This document shows, piece after piece, positions 9,051 through 18,894 of a stretch of DNA of 64,000 nt. The DNA lies in NCBI GenBank assembly GCA_947492175.1, contig CANLMQ010000001.1:186001-250000 (forward strand), given 5' to 3'. A program made the translations under genes and the position numbers. The notes below the pieces were generated by a model, which was not told where the DNA came from, searched no databases, and saw only the letters and a list, made by a program, of their open reading frames with translations. Position 1 is the first letter of the stretch. Each line of letters starts with the position of its first letter. This DNA comes from an uncultured Draconibacterium sp. GTDB lineage: Bacteria > Bacteroidota > Bacteroidia > Bacteroidales > Prolixibacteraceae.

Positions 9051-10316
9051 ATGAAGAAAGAGAAATTTTACCTTGTACTTGTTATTGCAATATTGGCGGT
9101 GTTAACAATTACACTAAAATCGTATGTACAATCGCCAATTGAGGAGAAAGAGAAAACAGAGGTAAAAAACAAAGAACCCGAATACAATCCTGCTATTGAA
9201 ATTAAAAATTCACTTACAGAATTTGACAGCATCTTAAACGTCAACCTAAAACAATCGGGTACCGTTGGAGCTGCGGTAGTGGTTACTTACAAAGGAAAAA
9301 TTGCACTTCTAAAATGTTTTGGTGTTCGCAAAGCCGGCGAAAAAGATCCCGTAGATGAAAACACAATTTTCCGTCTGGCATCTGTTTCTAAATCGATTAC
9401 AGGCGTTTTAGCCGGAATTCTGGACGATGAAAAAATAATTGATTTAGATGACAAGGTTATTGACTACCTTCCGGATTTTCAACTAAAAAACCCTGAAAGC
9501 ACGCAACAACTTACTGTTCGGCATTTATTAAGCCATACGTCGGGGCTAATTCCGCACGCCTATGATTTAATGGTAGAAGACCACGTTCCTCTCGATAAAA
9601 TTATAAAACGTTTAAACGAAGTTGACTTAACTGCGCCTCCCGGACAACTATATGGTTATCAAAATGTTGTTTACAGCATTTACGATCCTATTACCTCTTC
9701 AAAAACCCACAAAAGTTTTAATTCTGTTATTGAAGAAAAGGTATTTGAACCATTTGGAATGGAGGATGCATCAACCGGTTTTGAAGCTTTTAAAAACAAC
9801 AGAAACAAAGCGTACCCTCACTATAACCGTGGGCATAACCGCTTTAGCCCGATGCGCTTAAACGACCGTTACTACAATACTTCACCCGCTGCCGGAATAA
9901 ATGCCAGCATTTCTGATCTTGCCCACTTTTTGGTGGCTCTAACTGATGAAAATTCAGATGTAATATCAGAGAAAGCACGCGAAACCGTTTTTACACCACA
10001 GGTAAAATCGCCTTTAAAACGTGCTTATTTTAGTAGCTGGGGACGCGGAGTACAATCAAAACAATATTCCATTGGCTGGCGAATTGTTAACTACAAAGGA
10101 AGGAAAATTGCTTATCATGGCGGTTATGTTTTGGGATACAAAGCAGAGATTGCCTTATGCGAAGAAGAAGAAATAGGAATTGCCTTATTGTGTAACTCAC
10201 CAAACAGCAGCACAGCCCAAAACATCCCAACTTTTTTAAATATAATGTTTGAAGAAAAGGACAAGCTGGCACTGGAAAACAACAAAGAAGAAGATCACAC
10301 AGCCGCTAAATCGTAG
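9051..10316 (+). CDS. Serine hydrolase of the class C beta-lactamase/penicillin-binding family
   Basis: A 421-residue protein anchored or exported by an N-terminal hydrophobic segment (residues 6-22). It carries the serine beta-lactamase fold motifs: Ser-x-x-Lys as SVSK at 111-114, the Tyr-x-Asn as YQN near residue 203, and a His-Gly-Gly (HGGYVLG) in place of Lys-Thr-Gly near 360. This pattern fits the esterase/D-aminopeptidase-like branch rather than true antibiotic resistance. The active site should face the periplasm. A purine-rich AGAAGGAG lies upstream of the ATG, unusual for this genome. It is closely followed by the ABC-F gene. Confidence 0.85.
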   Translation: MKKEKFYLVLVIAILAVLTITLKSYVQSPIEEKEKTEVKNKEPEYNPAIEIKNSLTEFDSILNVNLKQSGTVGAAVVVTYKGKIALLKCFGVRKAGEKDPVDENTIFRLASVSKSITGVLAGILDDEKIIDLDDKVIDYLPDFQLKNPESTQQLTVRHLLSHTSGLIPHAYDLMVEDHVPLDKIIKRLNEVDLTAPPGQLYGYQNVVYSIYDPITSSKTHKSFNSVIEEKVFEPFGMEDASTGFEAFKNNRNKAYPHYNRGHNRFSPMRLNDRYYNTSPAAGINASISDLAHFLVALTDENSDVISEKARETVFTPQVKSPLKRAYFSSWGRGVQSKQYSIGWRIVNYKGRKIAYHGGYVLGYKAEIALCEEEEIGIALLCNSPNSSTAQNIPTFLNIMFEEKDKLALENNKEEDHTAAKS

Positions 10317-10340
10317 GCTGTAATCCATTATACTATTTTC

Positions 10341-12221
10341 ATGAGACCATTTTTACAGGCTGAAAATCTTTCGAAACGCTGGGGCGAACTCATGCTTTTC
10401 GAAAATATATCGTTTACCGTTTTTGAAAACGCAAAAGTGGCACTGATTGCTAAAAACGGAACAGGAAAATCAACATTACTAAATTTGCTGGCAGGCAAAG
10501 ATTCTCCCGATAACGGAGTTATAACTTTAACCAACGATGTTGAAGTAGGTTATTTTGAACAAATTCCGGATTTAAATCCCGCACACACCGTAATTGAAGA
10601 GGTTTTTGAAACCGATAACGAGAAGCTGAAAACGGTAAAAGCATTCGAACTGGCAGTTGCCAAAAATAACCAGGATGAAATTGCCAGCATTTCAGCAAAA
10701 ATGGACGAGTTAAATGCCTGGGCAATTGAGGTAGAAATCAAACAAATCTTAACACAACTTAAAATCAATTTCCTCGACCAGAAAGTAGCTGAACTTTCTG
10801 GAGGACAGCAAAAACGCCTGGCACTGGCAAAAGTATTAATCAACCAACCCGATTTACTTATTTTGGATGAGCCCACCAACCACCTTGATCTGGAAATGAT
10901 AGAGTGGCTCGAAGCTTACCTGGAAAAAACAAAATCAACACTTTTAATGGTTACCCACGACCGCTATTTCCTCGATCGCGTATGCACCGAGATTATTGAA
11001 ATGGAGGATAACCAGATATACCGCCACCAGGGCAATTACTCCTATTTTCTTGAAAAGCGAGACGAGCGTATTCAAATGCAACAGGCAACGGTTACAAAAG
11101 CTAAAAACCTGATGCGCACCGAGATTGAATGGATGCGAAGAATGCCAAAAGCACGCAGTCATAAAGCCAAATACCGCGTTGATGCTTTTGACAATCTAAA
11201 AGCAAAGGCCTCGCAAAATATTCGTGAAGATGTAGTTGAGCTGAATGTAAAATCGGCACGACTAGGGAAAAAAATAGTTGAGCTGGAAAACGTCTCAAAG
11301 TCGTTTCCGGGAGTGAATCTTATCGAAAATTTCTCGTATAAATTTCAGCGGTTTGAAAAAGTTGGAATTGTGGGTAAAAACGGAACCGGAAAATCAACTT
11401 TTTTAAATCTGATTACCGGATCGTTAGCTCCTGACTCGGGGGCCATCGATATTGGACAAACCATAAAATTTGGATATTACCGGCAGGAAGGAATTAATTT
11501 CGATCCAAAAGAAAAGGTTATTGAAGCCGTACAAAAAATTGCAGAATACATTCATTTTGAAGACGGAACAAAGATGAGTGCTACCCAAATGCTTACCCGC
11601 TTCCTTTTCCCGCCCGAAACGCAGTACAATTTTATTGAAAAATTGAGTGGTGGCGAGCAACGTCGGTTGTACCTCTGCACTGTGTTGATGCAAAATCCTA
11701 ATTTTCTGATTTTGGATGAGCCTACCAACGATTTGGATATAATGACCTTAAATGTTTTGGAAGACTATCTGAAATCGTTTGCCGGCTGTGTAATCGTAGT
11801 TTCGCACGACCGCTTTTTTATGGATAAAATTGTAGATCACCTGTTTGTTTTTGAGGGCGAAGGCAAGATTTCCGATTTCCCGGGAAATTACACAGTTTAC
11901 CGAAACAAGGTTGAAGAGGAAGAGCAAAAAAAGGCAAAAGCAGAAGCAAAGATTAAGGCGGAGGCAAAAGCAGAGATAAAGAGCGAAAAGCCTGTTCAGC
12001 AAGTAAAAAAGAAACTGTCGTATAAAGAACAACGCGAATTCGACGAGCTTGAAAAAGAAATTCCGGAACTGGAAAGCAAAAAAACAGAGCTGGAAGAATT
12101 AATGAATGCCGGCACTTTACCTCACGATGAACTTTATGAAAAGTCGCTGGAACTGGATAAAATAAAAACTCTTCTCGATGAGAAAGAGTTTCGTTGGCTG
12201 GAGTTAAGCGAATTGGGGTAA
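10341..12221 (+). CDS. uup: ABC-F family ATPase (Uup type)
   Basis: A 626-residue soluble protein with two ABC cassettes and no membrane segments. Cassette 1 has Walker A AKNGTGKST (about 38-46), signature LSGGQQKR and Walker B LLILDEPTNHLD; cassette 2 has GKNGTGKST, LSGGEQRR and FLILDEPTNDLD. Between them is the linker typical of ABC-F proteins, and after residue 530 a Lys/Glu-rich segment leads into a C-terminal coiled coil, which is the Uup hallmark. ABC-F factors act on the ribosome; Uup also affects DNA-branched structures and transposon excision. It starts 24 bases after the preceding gene, so co-transcription is likely. Confidence 0.9.
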   Translation: MRPFLQAENLSKRWGELMLFENISFTVFENAKVALIAKNGTGKSTLLNLLAGKDSPDNGVITLTNDVEVGYFEQIPDLNPAHTVIEEVFETDNEKLKTVKAFELAVAKNNQDEIASISAKMDELNAWAIEVEIKQILTQLKINFLDQKVAELSGGQQKRLALAKVLINQPDLLILDEPTNHLDLEMIEWLEAYLEKTKSTLLMVTHDRYFLDRVCTEIIEMEDNQIYRHQGNYSYFLEKRDERIQMQQATVTKAKNLMRTEIEWMRRMPKARSHKAKYRVDAFDNLKAKASQNIREDVVELNVKSARLGKKIVELENVSKSFPGVNLIENFSYKFQRFEKVGIVGKNGTGKSTFLNLITGSLAPDSGAIDIGQTIKFGYYRQEGINFDPKEKVIEAVQKIAEYIHFEDGTKMSATQMLTRFLFPPETQYNFIEKLSGGEQRRLYLCTVLMQNPNFLILDEPTNDLDIMTLNVLEDYLKSFAGCVIVVSHDRFFMDKIVDHLFVFEGEGKISDFPGNYTVYRNKVEEEEQKKAKAEAKIKAEAKAEIKSEKPVQQVKKKLSYKEQREFDELEKEIPELESKKTELEELMNAGTLPHDELYEKSLELDKIKTLLDEKEFRWLELSELG

Positions 12222-12244
12222 ACCCCTTAATTTTATTGGTCCCG

Positions 12245-12448
12245 AGGCAGGTCTGACCCTTCCCCGGGACTTTTTATGCGTCACCGGACAAACTGAGCTT
12301 TCCCCGGACACTTTTTTTACCCCACCGATGATGTTGAGCCTTCCCCGGGCAGTTTTTCCTGCTCACCAGTCAGGGGGACCTCTCCCCGGGCAGTTTTTTC
12401 TGCTCACCTGTAAAGTTGAGTTCTCCCCGGCAGTTTTTTGGGCTCACC
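12245..12448. repeat. Five-unit 41-bp imperfect tandem repeat
   Basis: Units lie at 12245-12285, 12286-12326, 12327-12367, 12368-12408 and 12409-12448. Each contains a C-rich core (TTCCCCGGGCAG or variants), a run of 5-7 T and ends in CTCACC, GTCACC or CCCACC. The array fills the gap between two convergent genes, and the start of a sixth unit merges with the 3' end of the DUF1080 gene. Similar single copies of the core occur near 17231-17255 and 24990-25016. It may act as a terminator or be a dispersed repeat; no coding sense is visible. Confidence 0.85.
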
Positions 12449-12449
12449 T

Positions 12450-13838
12450 TTACAGTTCCTGAATTTTTATATTTTTAAACTTAACATTGTCGCCGTGATC
12501 CTGCAGAAGAATATGACCGTCTTCAAAATTTCCAAAGTTTTCCCATTTCTGGTATTTACTATAATTTACCAGCGCCTGCCACTGTTGCGTATTGCGTTCA
12601 TACTCTACTACTTTTATTCCGTTCAGGTAATGTGTCACATGATTACCTTTTACTTCAATACGCGCACGGTTCCAGCTGTTTATACCGTTAAAGCGTTTCA
12701 CCATGTGATTGGGATCATAAAAGGTTCCGTTTGCTGGTATCAAATCATAAAGAGAAGACAATGTGCGGTTGCCCAGCACTCCTTTTTTGGCATCGGGATG
12801 CCTTTTGTCGTCCAAGATCTGGAATTCGCAGCCAATAGCAGAGCCTCCTCCTTTATTCAGGTTCCCCTGTACAAAATATTTGATGCCGCTGTTGGCTCCT
12901 TTCGAAAGGTTAAAATCAACCTCCAGCACAAAGTTTTGATAACGTTTTTCGGTAATGATGTCGCCACCATTTCCTGATTCAGCTCCGTCAGCTTTCTCAA
13001 CAACCAGTGCACCGTTTTCGATGTGCCAACCTTTTGGAGGAAAACTCTCCAGTTTTACACCACGCCAACCTTTTGTAGTTTGACCGTCCCAAAGCAATTT
13101 CCAGCCTTTGTTTTTTTCTTTTTCGGTAAGCATATTGGTTAAATAACTTACTTCCCGAACTCCATCCGGCATCTTCATCCGGGCACGTTCAAGCTCTGTT
13201 GTTGTTATACGAATATTCTTCCAGCGAATGGTTTTACCTTCATTTTTTGTATTATTTCCAATAGAATGTACTTGAAGTCCGATGAAACCTTCGGCAGTTA
13301 AATCGTCGACCAAATTTGCCACAGGCTGACCATTAATCCAGGTACGAATAGTATTGCCAACTGCTTCCACCCTGAACTTATTCCACTCGCCATTTTTAAA
13401 GGCTTTTTTTGCGGTCTGGTTGTATTCCAGCGGGTATAACCAGCCCCGACGTGCTTCATCAAAAATTCCCCCCGACCATCTTCTTTCCGAATCGTCGCAT
13501 TCTACCTGATAGCCATGAACACGCCCATCCTGGTAATCGTTATAACTGTTACTCCGTATTTGAACCCCGGAATTCAACCCAGCTTCCATTTTCATTTCGT
13601 ATTCCAGAATAAAATCGCCGTAGCTTTTTTCAGTAACAAGAAATGTATTTGGAATGCCCGTTTTACTGACCCCCATAATCTCGCCATTTTCTACCTTGTA
13701 ATCAGCTGTTCCGTTTAACACCTTCCAGCCTTTTAGATTTTTACAGTTAAAAAGGTTGGTCCATTCCTCTGCCTGCGATTGAAATGTTGAAATAACAAAT
13801 CCGCAAAAAAACATCAATAAGATTCTATTTTTATTCAT
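12450..13838 (-). CDS. Secreted two-domain DUF1080 (3-keto-disaccharide hydrolase family) protein
   Basis: A 462-residue exported protein (signal peptide about 1-23, ending SQAEEW). Two DUF1080 (PF06439) jelly-roll domains follow: residues 25-215 (WTNLFNCKNLKGWKV ... IRWKNIRI) and 240-462 (WKLLWDGQTTKGWRGV ... VKFKNIKIQEL). The family has been described as 3-keto-glucoside/keto-disaccharide hydrolases and related lectin-like glycan-binding folds. Being the last gene of the minus-strand glycan cluster, it may act on the released oligosaccharide. It is the only possible glycosidase in that cluster. Confidence 0.85.
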   Translation of the reverse strand: MNKNRILLMFFCGFVISTFQSQAEEWTNLFNCKNLKGWKVLNGTADYKVENGEIMGVSKTGIPNTFLVTEKSYGDFILEYEMKMEAGLNSGVQIRSNSYNDYQDGRVHGYQVECDDSERRWSGGIFDEARRGWLYPLEYNQTAKKAFKNGEWNKFRVEAVGNTIRTWINGQPVANLVDDLTAEGFIGLQVHSIGNNTKNEGKTIRWKNIRITTTELERARMKMPDGVREVSYLTNMLTEKEKNKGWKLLWDGQTTKGWRGVKLESFPPKGWHIENGALVVEKADGAESGNGGDIITEKRYQNFVLEVDFNLSKGANSGIKYFVQGNLNKGGGSAIGCEFQILDDKRHPDAKKGVLGNRTLSSLYDLIPANGTFYDPNHMVKRFNGINSWNRARIEVKGNHVTHYLNGIKVVEYERNTQQWQALVNYSKYQKWENFGNFEDGHILLQDHGDNVKFKNIKIQEL

Positions 13839-13946
13839 AAGTAACCTTTATTTCATTCTAATTTACGTAACATTCTTTTCTCTATAAGCTCATCGTTTTA
13901 TTGAGCGATTGTATTCTACCTAATTTTCATAAAGTTGGATATAGCG

Positions 13947-15245
13947 TTACCGGACCTCTTTTTTCTCTGAAGAATCTGCTAATTGCCACATTCTGGATGC
14001 CCACTTAATATATTGTTCCCAATCGTAATCGGTTACATAATGTACTCCCTTCCGTATATGATAAGCCACTGTATTTTGAATTGGTTGCTCTATGGGTGGC
14101 ATATCCCTACTTGTTATACCAGTTTTTCCAAACAGCTTATAAACAGATGTTGCATAGTATGCTGAAAGGAATTCTCCGCGAGGATCAGCCCATCTGTCTT
14201 TTTCGGCACTGGCAATATACACAGGCCTTGGTGCAATTAATGCAATTAACTCGTGCTGATCGACCGGAAGCCTTGCTTCATTTTCGTTATACTTTTTATA
14301 ATCAAAACAGAACCAATGTGGAAATTTATGGTTAATCGAATGGATTCTTTCGCCATAACAACGCTTAGAAAGAGCAGCCCCGCTACACCCCGAATTATTC
14401 GAGATTACCGCAGAAAAGCGCTGATCGGTAGCCCCAGCCCAAAGTGCAGTTTTTCCGAGCCGGGAGTGCCCAAGAGCAATCACCTTTGCGGCATCTACCC
14501 GTTTGTTTGTTTCTAGGTAGTCGAGTGCACGGCTTAAACCCCAGGCCCAGGCAGCAATGCTTCCCCATTGGTGAGGTTCCGGGCGGATTTGCTCGTTGGT
14601 GTAAAAAAACGAGTGAATTCCATCGCAAAAATCATTCTTATCGGGATCGATATCTCCATAATAAAAGGTAGCCAGTCCGAAACCAGCATCCAGTATCCGC
14701 TGAATCGACCAACGGTCGGCCCGCGTCCCACGCGATGCTTCAGTAAAAATATTGTTACTGATATGGTATTCTTTTTTGTTTTTAGCCCATGAATCAGGAA
14801 TGATTACATCCTTATCGAAAGTTACAGAATGGTTTCCGTAAAAATTGGCACTCAAAAAAACAGGAACATTTGTTTTATTTTCGGGCAGGTAAATAAGCAA
14901 AGTAAACGCCAGTTTGTGTTTTCCTTTTTCAATCCACACTTTAACCTGCTGCCGATATGCATGTTCATAAAAAGAACTTTTCCCTTCTTCTATAATTTCA
15001 ACTGATGAGATTCCAAGTTTACCGGGTACTTGTCCGTAAACTCTGTTACCAAAGAAATCCAATAGCTCCGGGCGGCGCTCTTTTTCCCATTGCGTTGAAT
15101 CCGAAATACGGTCGCCACTAAAAGTCACTAACGGATCAGGAACTGCAAACAAAGGGACTTTTGTTTCGTCGTAATTTGTTTTTGATTGAGCCCACATGAA
15201 TAACGCAGGCAATAAGAAGCCTAGAGTAAGAATAATTTTCTTCAT
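13947..15245 (-). CDS. CE15-like glucuronoyl esterase (alpha/beta hydrolase)
   Basis: A 432-residue secreted enzyme with a signal peptide (MKKIILTLGFLLPALFMWAQ). The nucleophile elbow is LGHSRLGKTALWAGA, the bacterial form of the CE15 signature G-x-S-R-x-G-K; the downstream NNSGCSGAAL and RCYGERI blocks and the C-terminal GVHYVTDYDW with a likely catalytic His also fit. CE15 enzymes cleave methyl or lignin esters of glucuronic acid side chains on xylan. It is separated by 108 bases from DUF1080 and lies downstream of SusCD-like genes, consistent with uptake of a uronic-acid-bearing glycan. Confidence 0.82.
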   Translation of the reverse strand: MKKIILTLGFLLPALFMWAQSKTNYDETKVPLFAVPDPLVTFSGDRISDSTQWEKERRPELLDFFGNRVYGQVPGKLGISSVEIIEEGKSSFYEHAYRQQVKVWIEKGKHKLAFTLLIYLPENKTNVPVFLSANFYGNHSVTFDKDVIIPDSWAKNKKEYHISNNIFTEASRGTRADRWSIQRILDAGFGLATFYYGDIDPDKNDFCDGIHSFFYTNEQIRPEPHQWGSIAAWAWGLSRALDYLETNKRVDAAKVIALGHSRLGKTALWAGATDQRFSAVISNNSGCSGAALSKRCYGERIHSINHKFPHWFCFDYKKYNENEARLPVDQHELIALIAPRPVYIASAEKDRWADPRGEFLSAYYATSVYKLFGKTGITSRDMPPIEQPIQNTVAYHIRKGVHYVTDYDWEQYIKWASRMWQLADSSEKKEVR

Positions 15246-15570
15246 CTTCTTTTGTAATATATTTTGTATGAGTTTGCCCTACTTAAGAGAGCAAGTATAT
15301 TCTACCGAAAAAATTCTATATAAAATAAGTGTAGTACCACGCATAAACTGTTGTACCCAGAATCGTACTCCCAATACATCATTTTGTGCACGACATAATA
15401 TTAGTGCCAAGACTCACATAGCATCGACCATACTTACTTTTTGTCCGCTAAAAAACAGGACAATAACTTCTGATTAACCGAAATAATACTTGGCTTAACA
15501 CTAGCTTATCGCTATTTAATAGTAGTACCAAAATCCACAAGGAATTCAGGTATTGCTTTAATCGTTTTTA
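15246..15570. other. Intergenic stretch without a visible gene
   Basis: About 325 AT-rich bases between the phosphoesterase (3' end) and the glucuronoyl esterase (5' end). No reading frame with family resemblance is seen and no strong hairpin. It is long enough to hold a separate promoter for the two distal genes, so these may not be in the same transcript as SusC/SusD. Confidence 0.5.
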
Positions 15571-17052
15571 TTATTCATTCGAAATTGTTTCGACATAAAC
15601 ATTGCCGTATGAATCAGTAGCTTCTACCTTAATTACCTCCCAATCCGCAACTGAAGGTTTATAGTAAAACATGTGGTCGTTCTTTTTCTCCGGTTCAGCA
15701 TAAGGCCGGTATGGTGGTATATCACCCCCATTGAGAAAATCATATGCGGCAGGGTCTTGCTCAACAATATTATTGCTTAAGTTGGTTTTAAAAATATTAT
15801 CCTCGTATACCTTTACCGACCAAGTGGAGTGCCATGAAAAGATATTAGCGATTATCCCATCCCGACGGTTTAATGTTACAGCTTTCCCCAAACCATACAA
15901 TTTCATTTGATAGTTTCGGTCGTGCCAGGTTCCTTTATAATAATGATTCGTGATTTTGTTGCCATCAATTTCGTAAATCGCAAAACCTCTTGGTATTCCG
16001 TCGTTACAAAGATCTCCGGTCCAGAAGGAACCACTCACCGCCCCTAAGGTGTTTTCTTCAATATTATCAGAAATTGTGGTGGTGTAATTATTGTGCGAAT
16101 GTCCGGAAAGAATTCTTACCTGGTAACCATTCAAAATATCATATAACTTCTGATTTCCAATTACTTCAACCGAGCTATTTCGGCGCTTGGTTGGAACATG
16201 AATCCCCAGAATTATTAATTTATCCTTGCCAACGTATTTGAGGTCTTTCTTCAACCAATCAAGCTGATTTTGGGTTATCTCACGAGAATAAGTTCGTCCT
16301 CCTTTATATACAATATCGTCGAGTACTACAAAATGACATTCGCCAATGTTATAGGAATAATAGGTTGGCCCAAAGTTTTCCTCATATTCATCATCTGACT
16401 TGGCATCATCATTTACAACGTCTTCATTATGATCGTGATTGCCAATTACCTGAAAAGTAGGAATTCCTATGTTGTCAATCTGCTCGGTATATTTCGAAAA
16501 GTACGGCATGTTATCCCAAACTAAATCCCCAAGGGCTAAACCATAAATTACACCTTCCAAAGAAGATACGTATTCTTTAATTTTTGGAACATCTCCAATT
16601 AAATAGGTCAAATCTGTATTATTTGCAATTTGAACATCGGGCAATGCCACTAATGTAAACTTACTTTCAGCTATTTTTTTATGGAACGAAAAATCATGCT
16701 GAACAGCTCCATCAACCGGTATTTTGCCAATTGTTTTATAAAACCGGGGTATGGAATTTTCTGTTGGAACTTCACAATTCGAAGGCACAGAAACAAAAAC
16801 AAATTTAGCATCACTTTTAGCAGCCATTTGGTAAATACCGTCCTCATCGGTTGCTGTTACTGTGTAGCCATCGCTAACAACAACTCCTTGCATGGGAATC
16901 TCATCAGCGGTAATTTTACCAACCAGGTTCATTCCTTCCTTTACTTCAATTGTAGTTGACGTACCACCTCCTTCGTTTCTTTTAATTTCCTCCCCTTCAC
17001 AGCCCCACAGAATCAGTAATACAACTGCGATTAAACTTATTCCTTTTTTCAT
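15571..17052 (-). CDS. Calcineurin-like phosphoesterase lipoprotein with N- and C-terminal Bacteroidota domains
   Basis: A 493-residue lipoprotein (signal residues 3-17, Cys18 in LWGCEG). Residues 35-110 form a small beta domain of the MetallophosN type. The metallophosphoesterase core follows with ALPDVQ, LGDLVWD, VIGNHDHN, LGIHVP and LSGHSHNN, the metal-binding series; the first motif is Asp-x-Gln rather than Asp-x-His, as is usual for this subfamily. A C-terminal domain (about 350-493) matches MetallophosC-type proteins. It probably removes phosphate from an extracellular substrate, and its position suggests a phosphorylated sugar or lipid. Substrate unknown. Confidence 0.85.
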   Translation of the reverse strand: MKKGISLIAVVLLILWGCEGEEIKRNEGGGTSTTIEVKEGMNLVGKITADEIPMQGVVVSDGYTVTATDEDGIYQMAAKSDAKFVFVSVPSNCEVPTENSIPRFYKTIGKIPVDGAVQHDFSFHKKIAESKFTLVALPDVQIANNTDLTYLIGDVPKIKEYVSSLEGVIYGLALGDLVWDNMPYFSKYTEQIDNIGIPTFQVIGNHDHNEDVVNDDAKSDDEYEENFGPTYYSYNIGECHFVVLDDIVYKGGRTYSREITQNQLDWLKKDLKYVGKDKLIILGIHVPTKRRNSSVEVIGNQKLYDILNGYQVRILSGHSHNNYTTTISDNIEENTLGAVSGSFWTGDLCNDGIPRGFAIYEIDGNKITNHYYKGTWHDRNYQMKLYGLGKAVTLNRRDGIIANIFSWHSTWSVKVYEDNIFKTNLSNNIVEQDPAAYDFLNGGDIPPYRPYAEPEKKNDHMFYYKPSVADWEVIKVEATDSYGNVYVETISNE

Positions 17053-17122
17053 TTTAAAAATTGTTTATTGTTAAGTTACTCCCGAATATCCGGGGAAACT
17101 CCCTTTTATTATTTTCATGTTT

Positions 17123-17250
17123 GCAGAAATTTCTGCATGGTCTCCTCATCATTCTTCCATATTGAGCCTGCTAAATATGTACTTTAAACGCAGAAAGATT
17201 GCCCGGTCCTCTGATTTTTACAGGATGTATATGCCGGGCAATTTTTTCTC
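17123..17250. terminator. Inverted repeats after the BACON gene (possible terminator)
   Basis: A 14-base perfect palindrome GCAGAAATTTCTGC at 17123-17136 and a 9-pair inverted repeat ATTGCCCGG (17198-17206) with CCGGGCAAT (about 17234-17242), the latter followed by a T6 run on the plus strand. On the minus strand this hairpin follows the BACON gene stop by about 30 bases. The T run next to CCGGGCA resembles a unit of the 41-bp repeat at 12245-12448. Confidence 0.55.
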
Positions 17251-17278
17251 ATTATATTTTCAAATTAACCTCTTCTTC

Positions 17279-18871
17279 TTATTGAACAATACTGTGTTTT
17301 TCGAACTTGATATTATCAAGGAACCACCGGTAATATCCATCCGTATCCTGATTTGTAGATCGAATAAGCACTTGTGTTTCTGAAGTTACACCATAAAGTA
17401 CAAAACCTATATTATCCCATTGGTTATACGACGATACAGTAATTCTTCTGGAATCACTTTGTTTTGTATTTTCATCATCTACATCAATCGATCCAGGACC
17501 TTGATATATTTCAACCGTAATATCCACTTCTTCAATAGATGTAACATTATAATCGGCATCCACTTTAACATTTGGTGCTGCATCAAGAGTTAATTGTATG
17601 TTCGTTATTTTATTCTCATCCAGGTTCGGTATTTCAGAAATAATAATCCCAGTTTGTTTTCCACCTTTATTAAACTTAACGTACTGTTGTGCTACATAAA
17701 AGCAATTATTTTCTGGTTTATAGTCGTAATATTTTCTGGCATCAAACGCAGCCTTTGCAGCTTCGCAGTGTTCTTTTCCCGGTCCGGTATTATTTATCGA
17801 AATGGTAAATGTTTCTTTGGGGTCGGCCACTTGGTCGTCTCCCGCTTTACCTGCAAATGTGGTACACCACGAAAAATCTTCCAATAAATAAACATACCCT
17901 TCTGCTTTCCCGTCATCTTCATACAAGTTCAACTTATTTGATTGCGTTACAGGTATTTCTTCAATAATTCCATCGGTAGTAGTAATTGTAATTTTGCCTT
18001 CTCGCTGGCTGTCTCGGGTGTTTTCCTTAAGGCTAACAGCAACATCTGTAGTTCCGGCACTACCCGATGAAGGAGTTACCGTAATCCAAGAATCAGCAGT
18101 AATTGACCAGGCAGTTACCGACTCAAGCTTAATTGTTTCGGCATTGTTTTCAATCTCACCGGCTTTATTCGCTTTTATTTCGGAAACAGATATTGAAAAA
18201 CCCTCAAGATTTTGTGTAACCTTAACCGAGTCTTTTAAAGTTCCGCTGTTGATGTACAAATAAGCACTTCGCGAATCGGGAGTGTTATTTACTTCTGCAT
18301 CCAGCATAATTAAATGGTCTCCTTTACTACCTGATGCCGGCGAGGGTGTAAGCCAGTTTTCGCTACTCTCGATTTGCCAGTCGGAGTTTGTGCTGATACC
18401 GACACCTGCATTACCGCCTTCGCGAATTAAACCTGCTCTGTTTAAAACAATTAACGATGGGCTCACATCAAGTTCTTCAATCTTTTTGTTTTGAGCAATA
18501 GAGAGAACATGGCTATATTCCCCACTTTTTATGGTAATTGATCCTTGACGTGACGCACTTATGCCAATTTCTGTTGTAGTAATAAAAATTGTTGACCTGC
18601 CGTGTGTACCCGAAGTATGGTTTAATGTAATCCATTCATCTTTTTCGATAACTTCCCATGAATTGCTACAACCAATTTCGAAGCTTGGCTGGTATTTTTC
18701 CCCTAAATTTGCATCAATTATATAACCTTCATAATTTACGGTGATTTGTGCTTTAGATACATCAAGAAAAGATACCAGTTCCTCTTTATTATCACATGAC
18801 ATAAAAAGGACACTCAGCAAAAGAATAAATCCTAAGCTTATTAAGTTTATTTTTCCTACTATGAGTTTCAT
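17279..18871 (-). CDS. BACON-domain lipoprotein with a C-terminal domain shared with the next gene
   Basis: A 530-residue surface lipoprotein (hydrophobic signal, then FMSCDNK, Cys26). Three BACON-like domains follow at about 36-130, 133-228 and 229-315, each with a Trp-x-Ile and a PxxGSxG-type turn and ending in a TQN/AQN strand. Residues 325-530 form a second module beginning GYVYLLEDFSW and ending in GYYRWFLDNIKFEK, closely similar to the C-terminus of the neighbouring gene. BACON modules mediate glycan or mucin binding or act as spacers. Downstream of SusD, it is a good candidate for a surface glycan-binding protein. Confidence 0.82.
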   Translation of the reverse strand: MKLIVGKINLISLGFILLLSVLFMSCDNKEELVSFLDVSKAQITVNYEGYIIDANLGEKYQPSFEIGCSNSWEVIEKDEWITLNHTSGTHGRSTIFITTTEIGISASRQGSITIKSGEYSHVLSIAQNKKIEELDVSPSLIVLNRAGLIREGGNAGVGISTNSDWQIESSENWLTPSPASGSKGDHLIMLDAEVNNTPDSRSAYLYINSGTLKDSVKVTQNLEGFSISVSEIKANKAGEIENNAETIKLESVTAWSITADSWITVTPSSGSAGTTDVAVSLKENTRDSQREGKITITTTDGIIEEIPVTQSNKLNLYEDDGKAEGYVYLLEDFSWCTTFAGKAGDDQVADPKETFTISINNTGPGKEHCEAAKAAFDARKYYDYKPENNCFYVAQQYVKFNKGGKQTGIIISEIPNLDENKITNIQLTLDAAPNVKVDADYNVTSIEEVDITVEIYQGPGSIDVDDENTKQSDSRRITVSSYNQWDNIGFVLYGVTSETQVLIRSTNQDTDGYYRWFLDNIKFEKHSIVQ

Positions 18872-18894
18872 AGATCTTTTGTTTTAATTTTTTC

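Noticed and set aside
9051..10316. Antibiotic-resistance beta-lactamase
   Set aside because: Motifs fit the broad serine hydrolase family (SVSK, YQN, HGG), with HGG instead of KTG, which favours an esterase or peptidase role.
12245..12448. CRISPR array
   Set aside because: Units are contiguous 41-bp imperfect repeats without spacers, and there are no cas genes.
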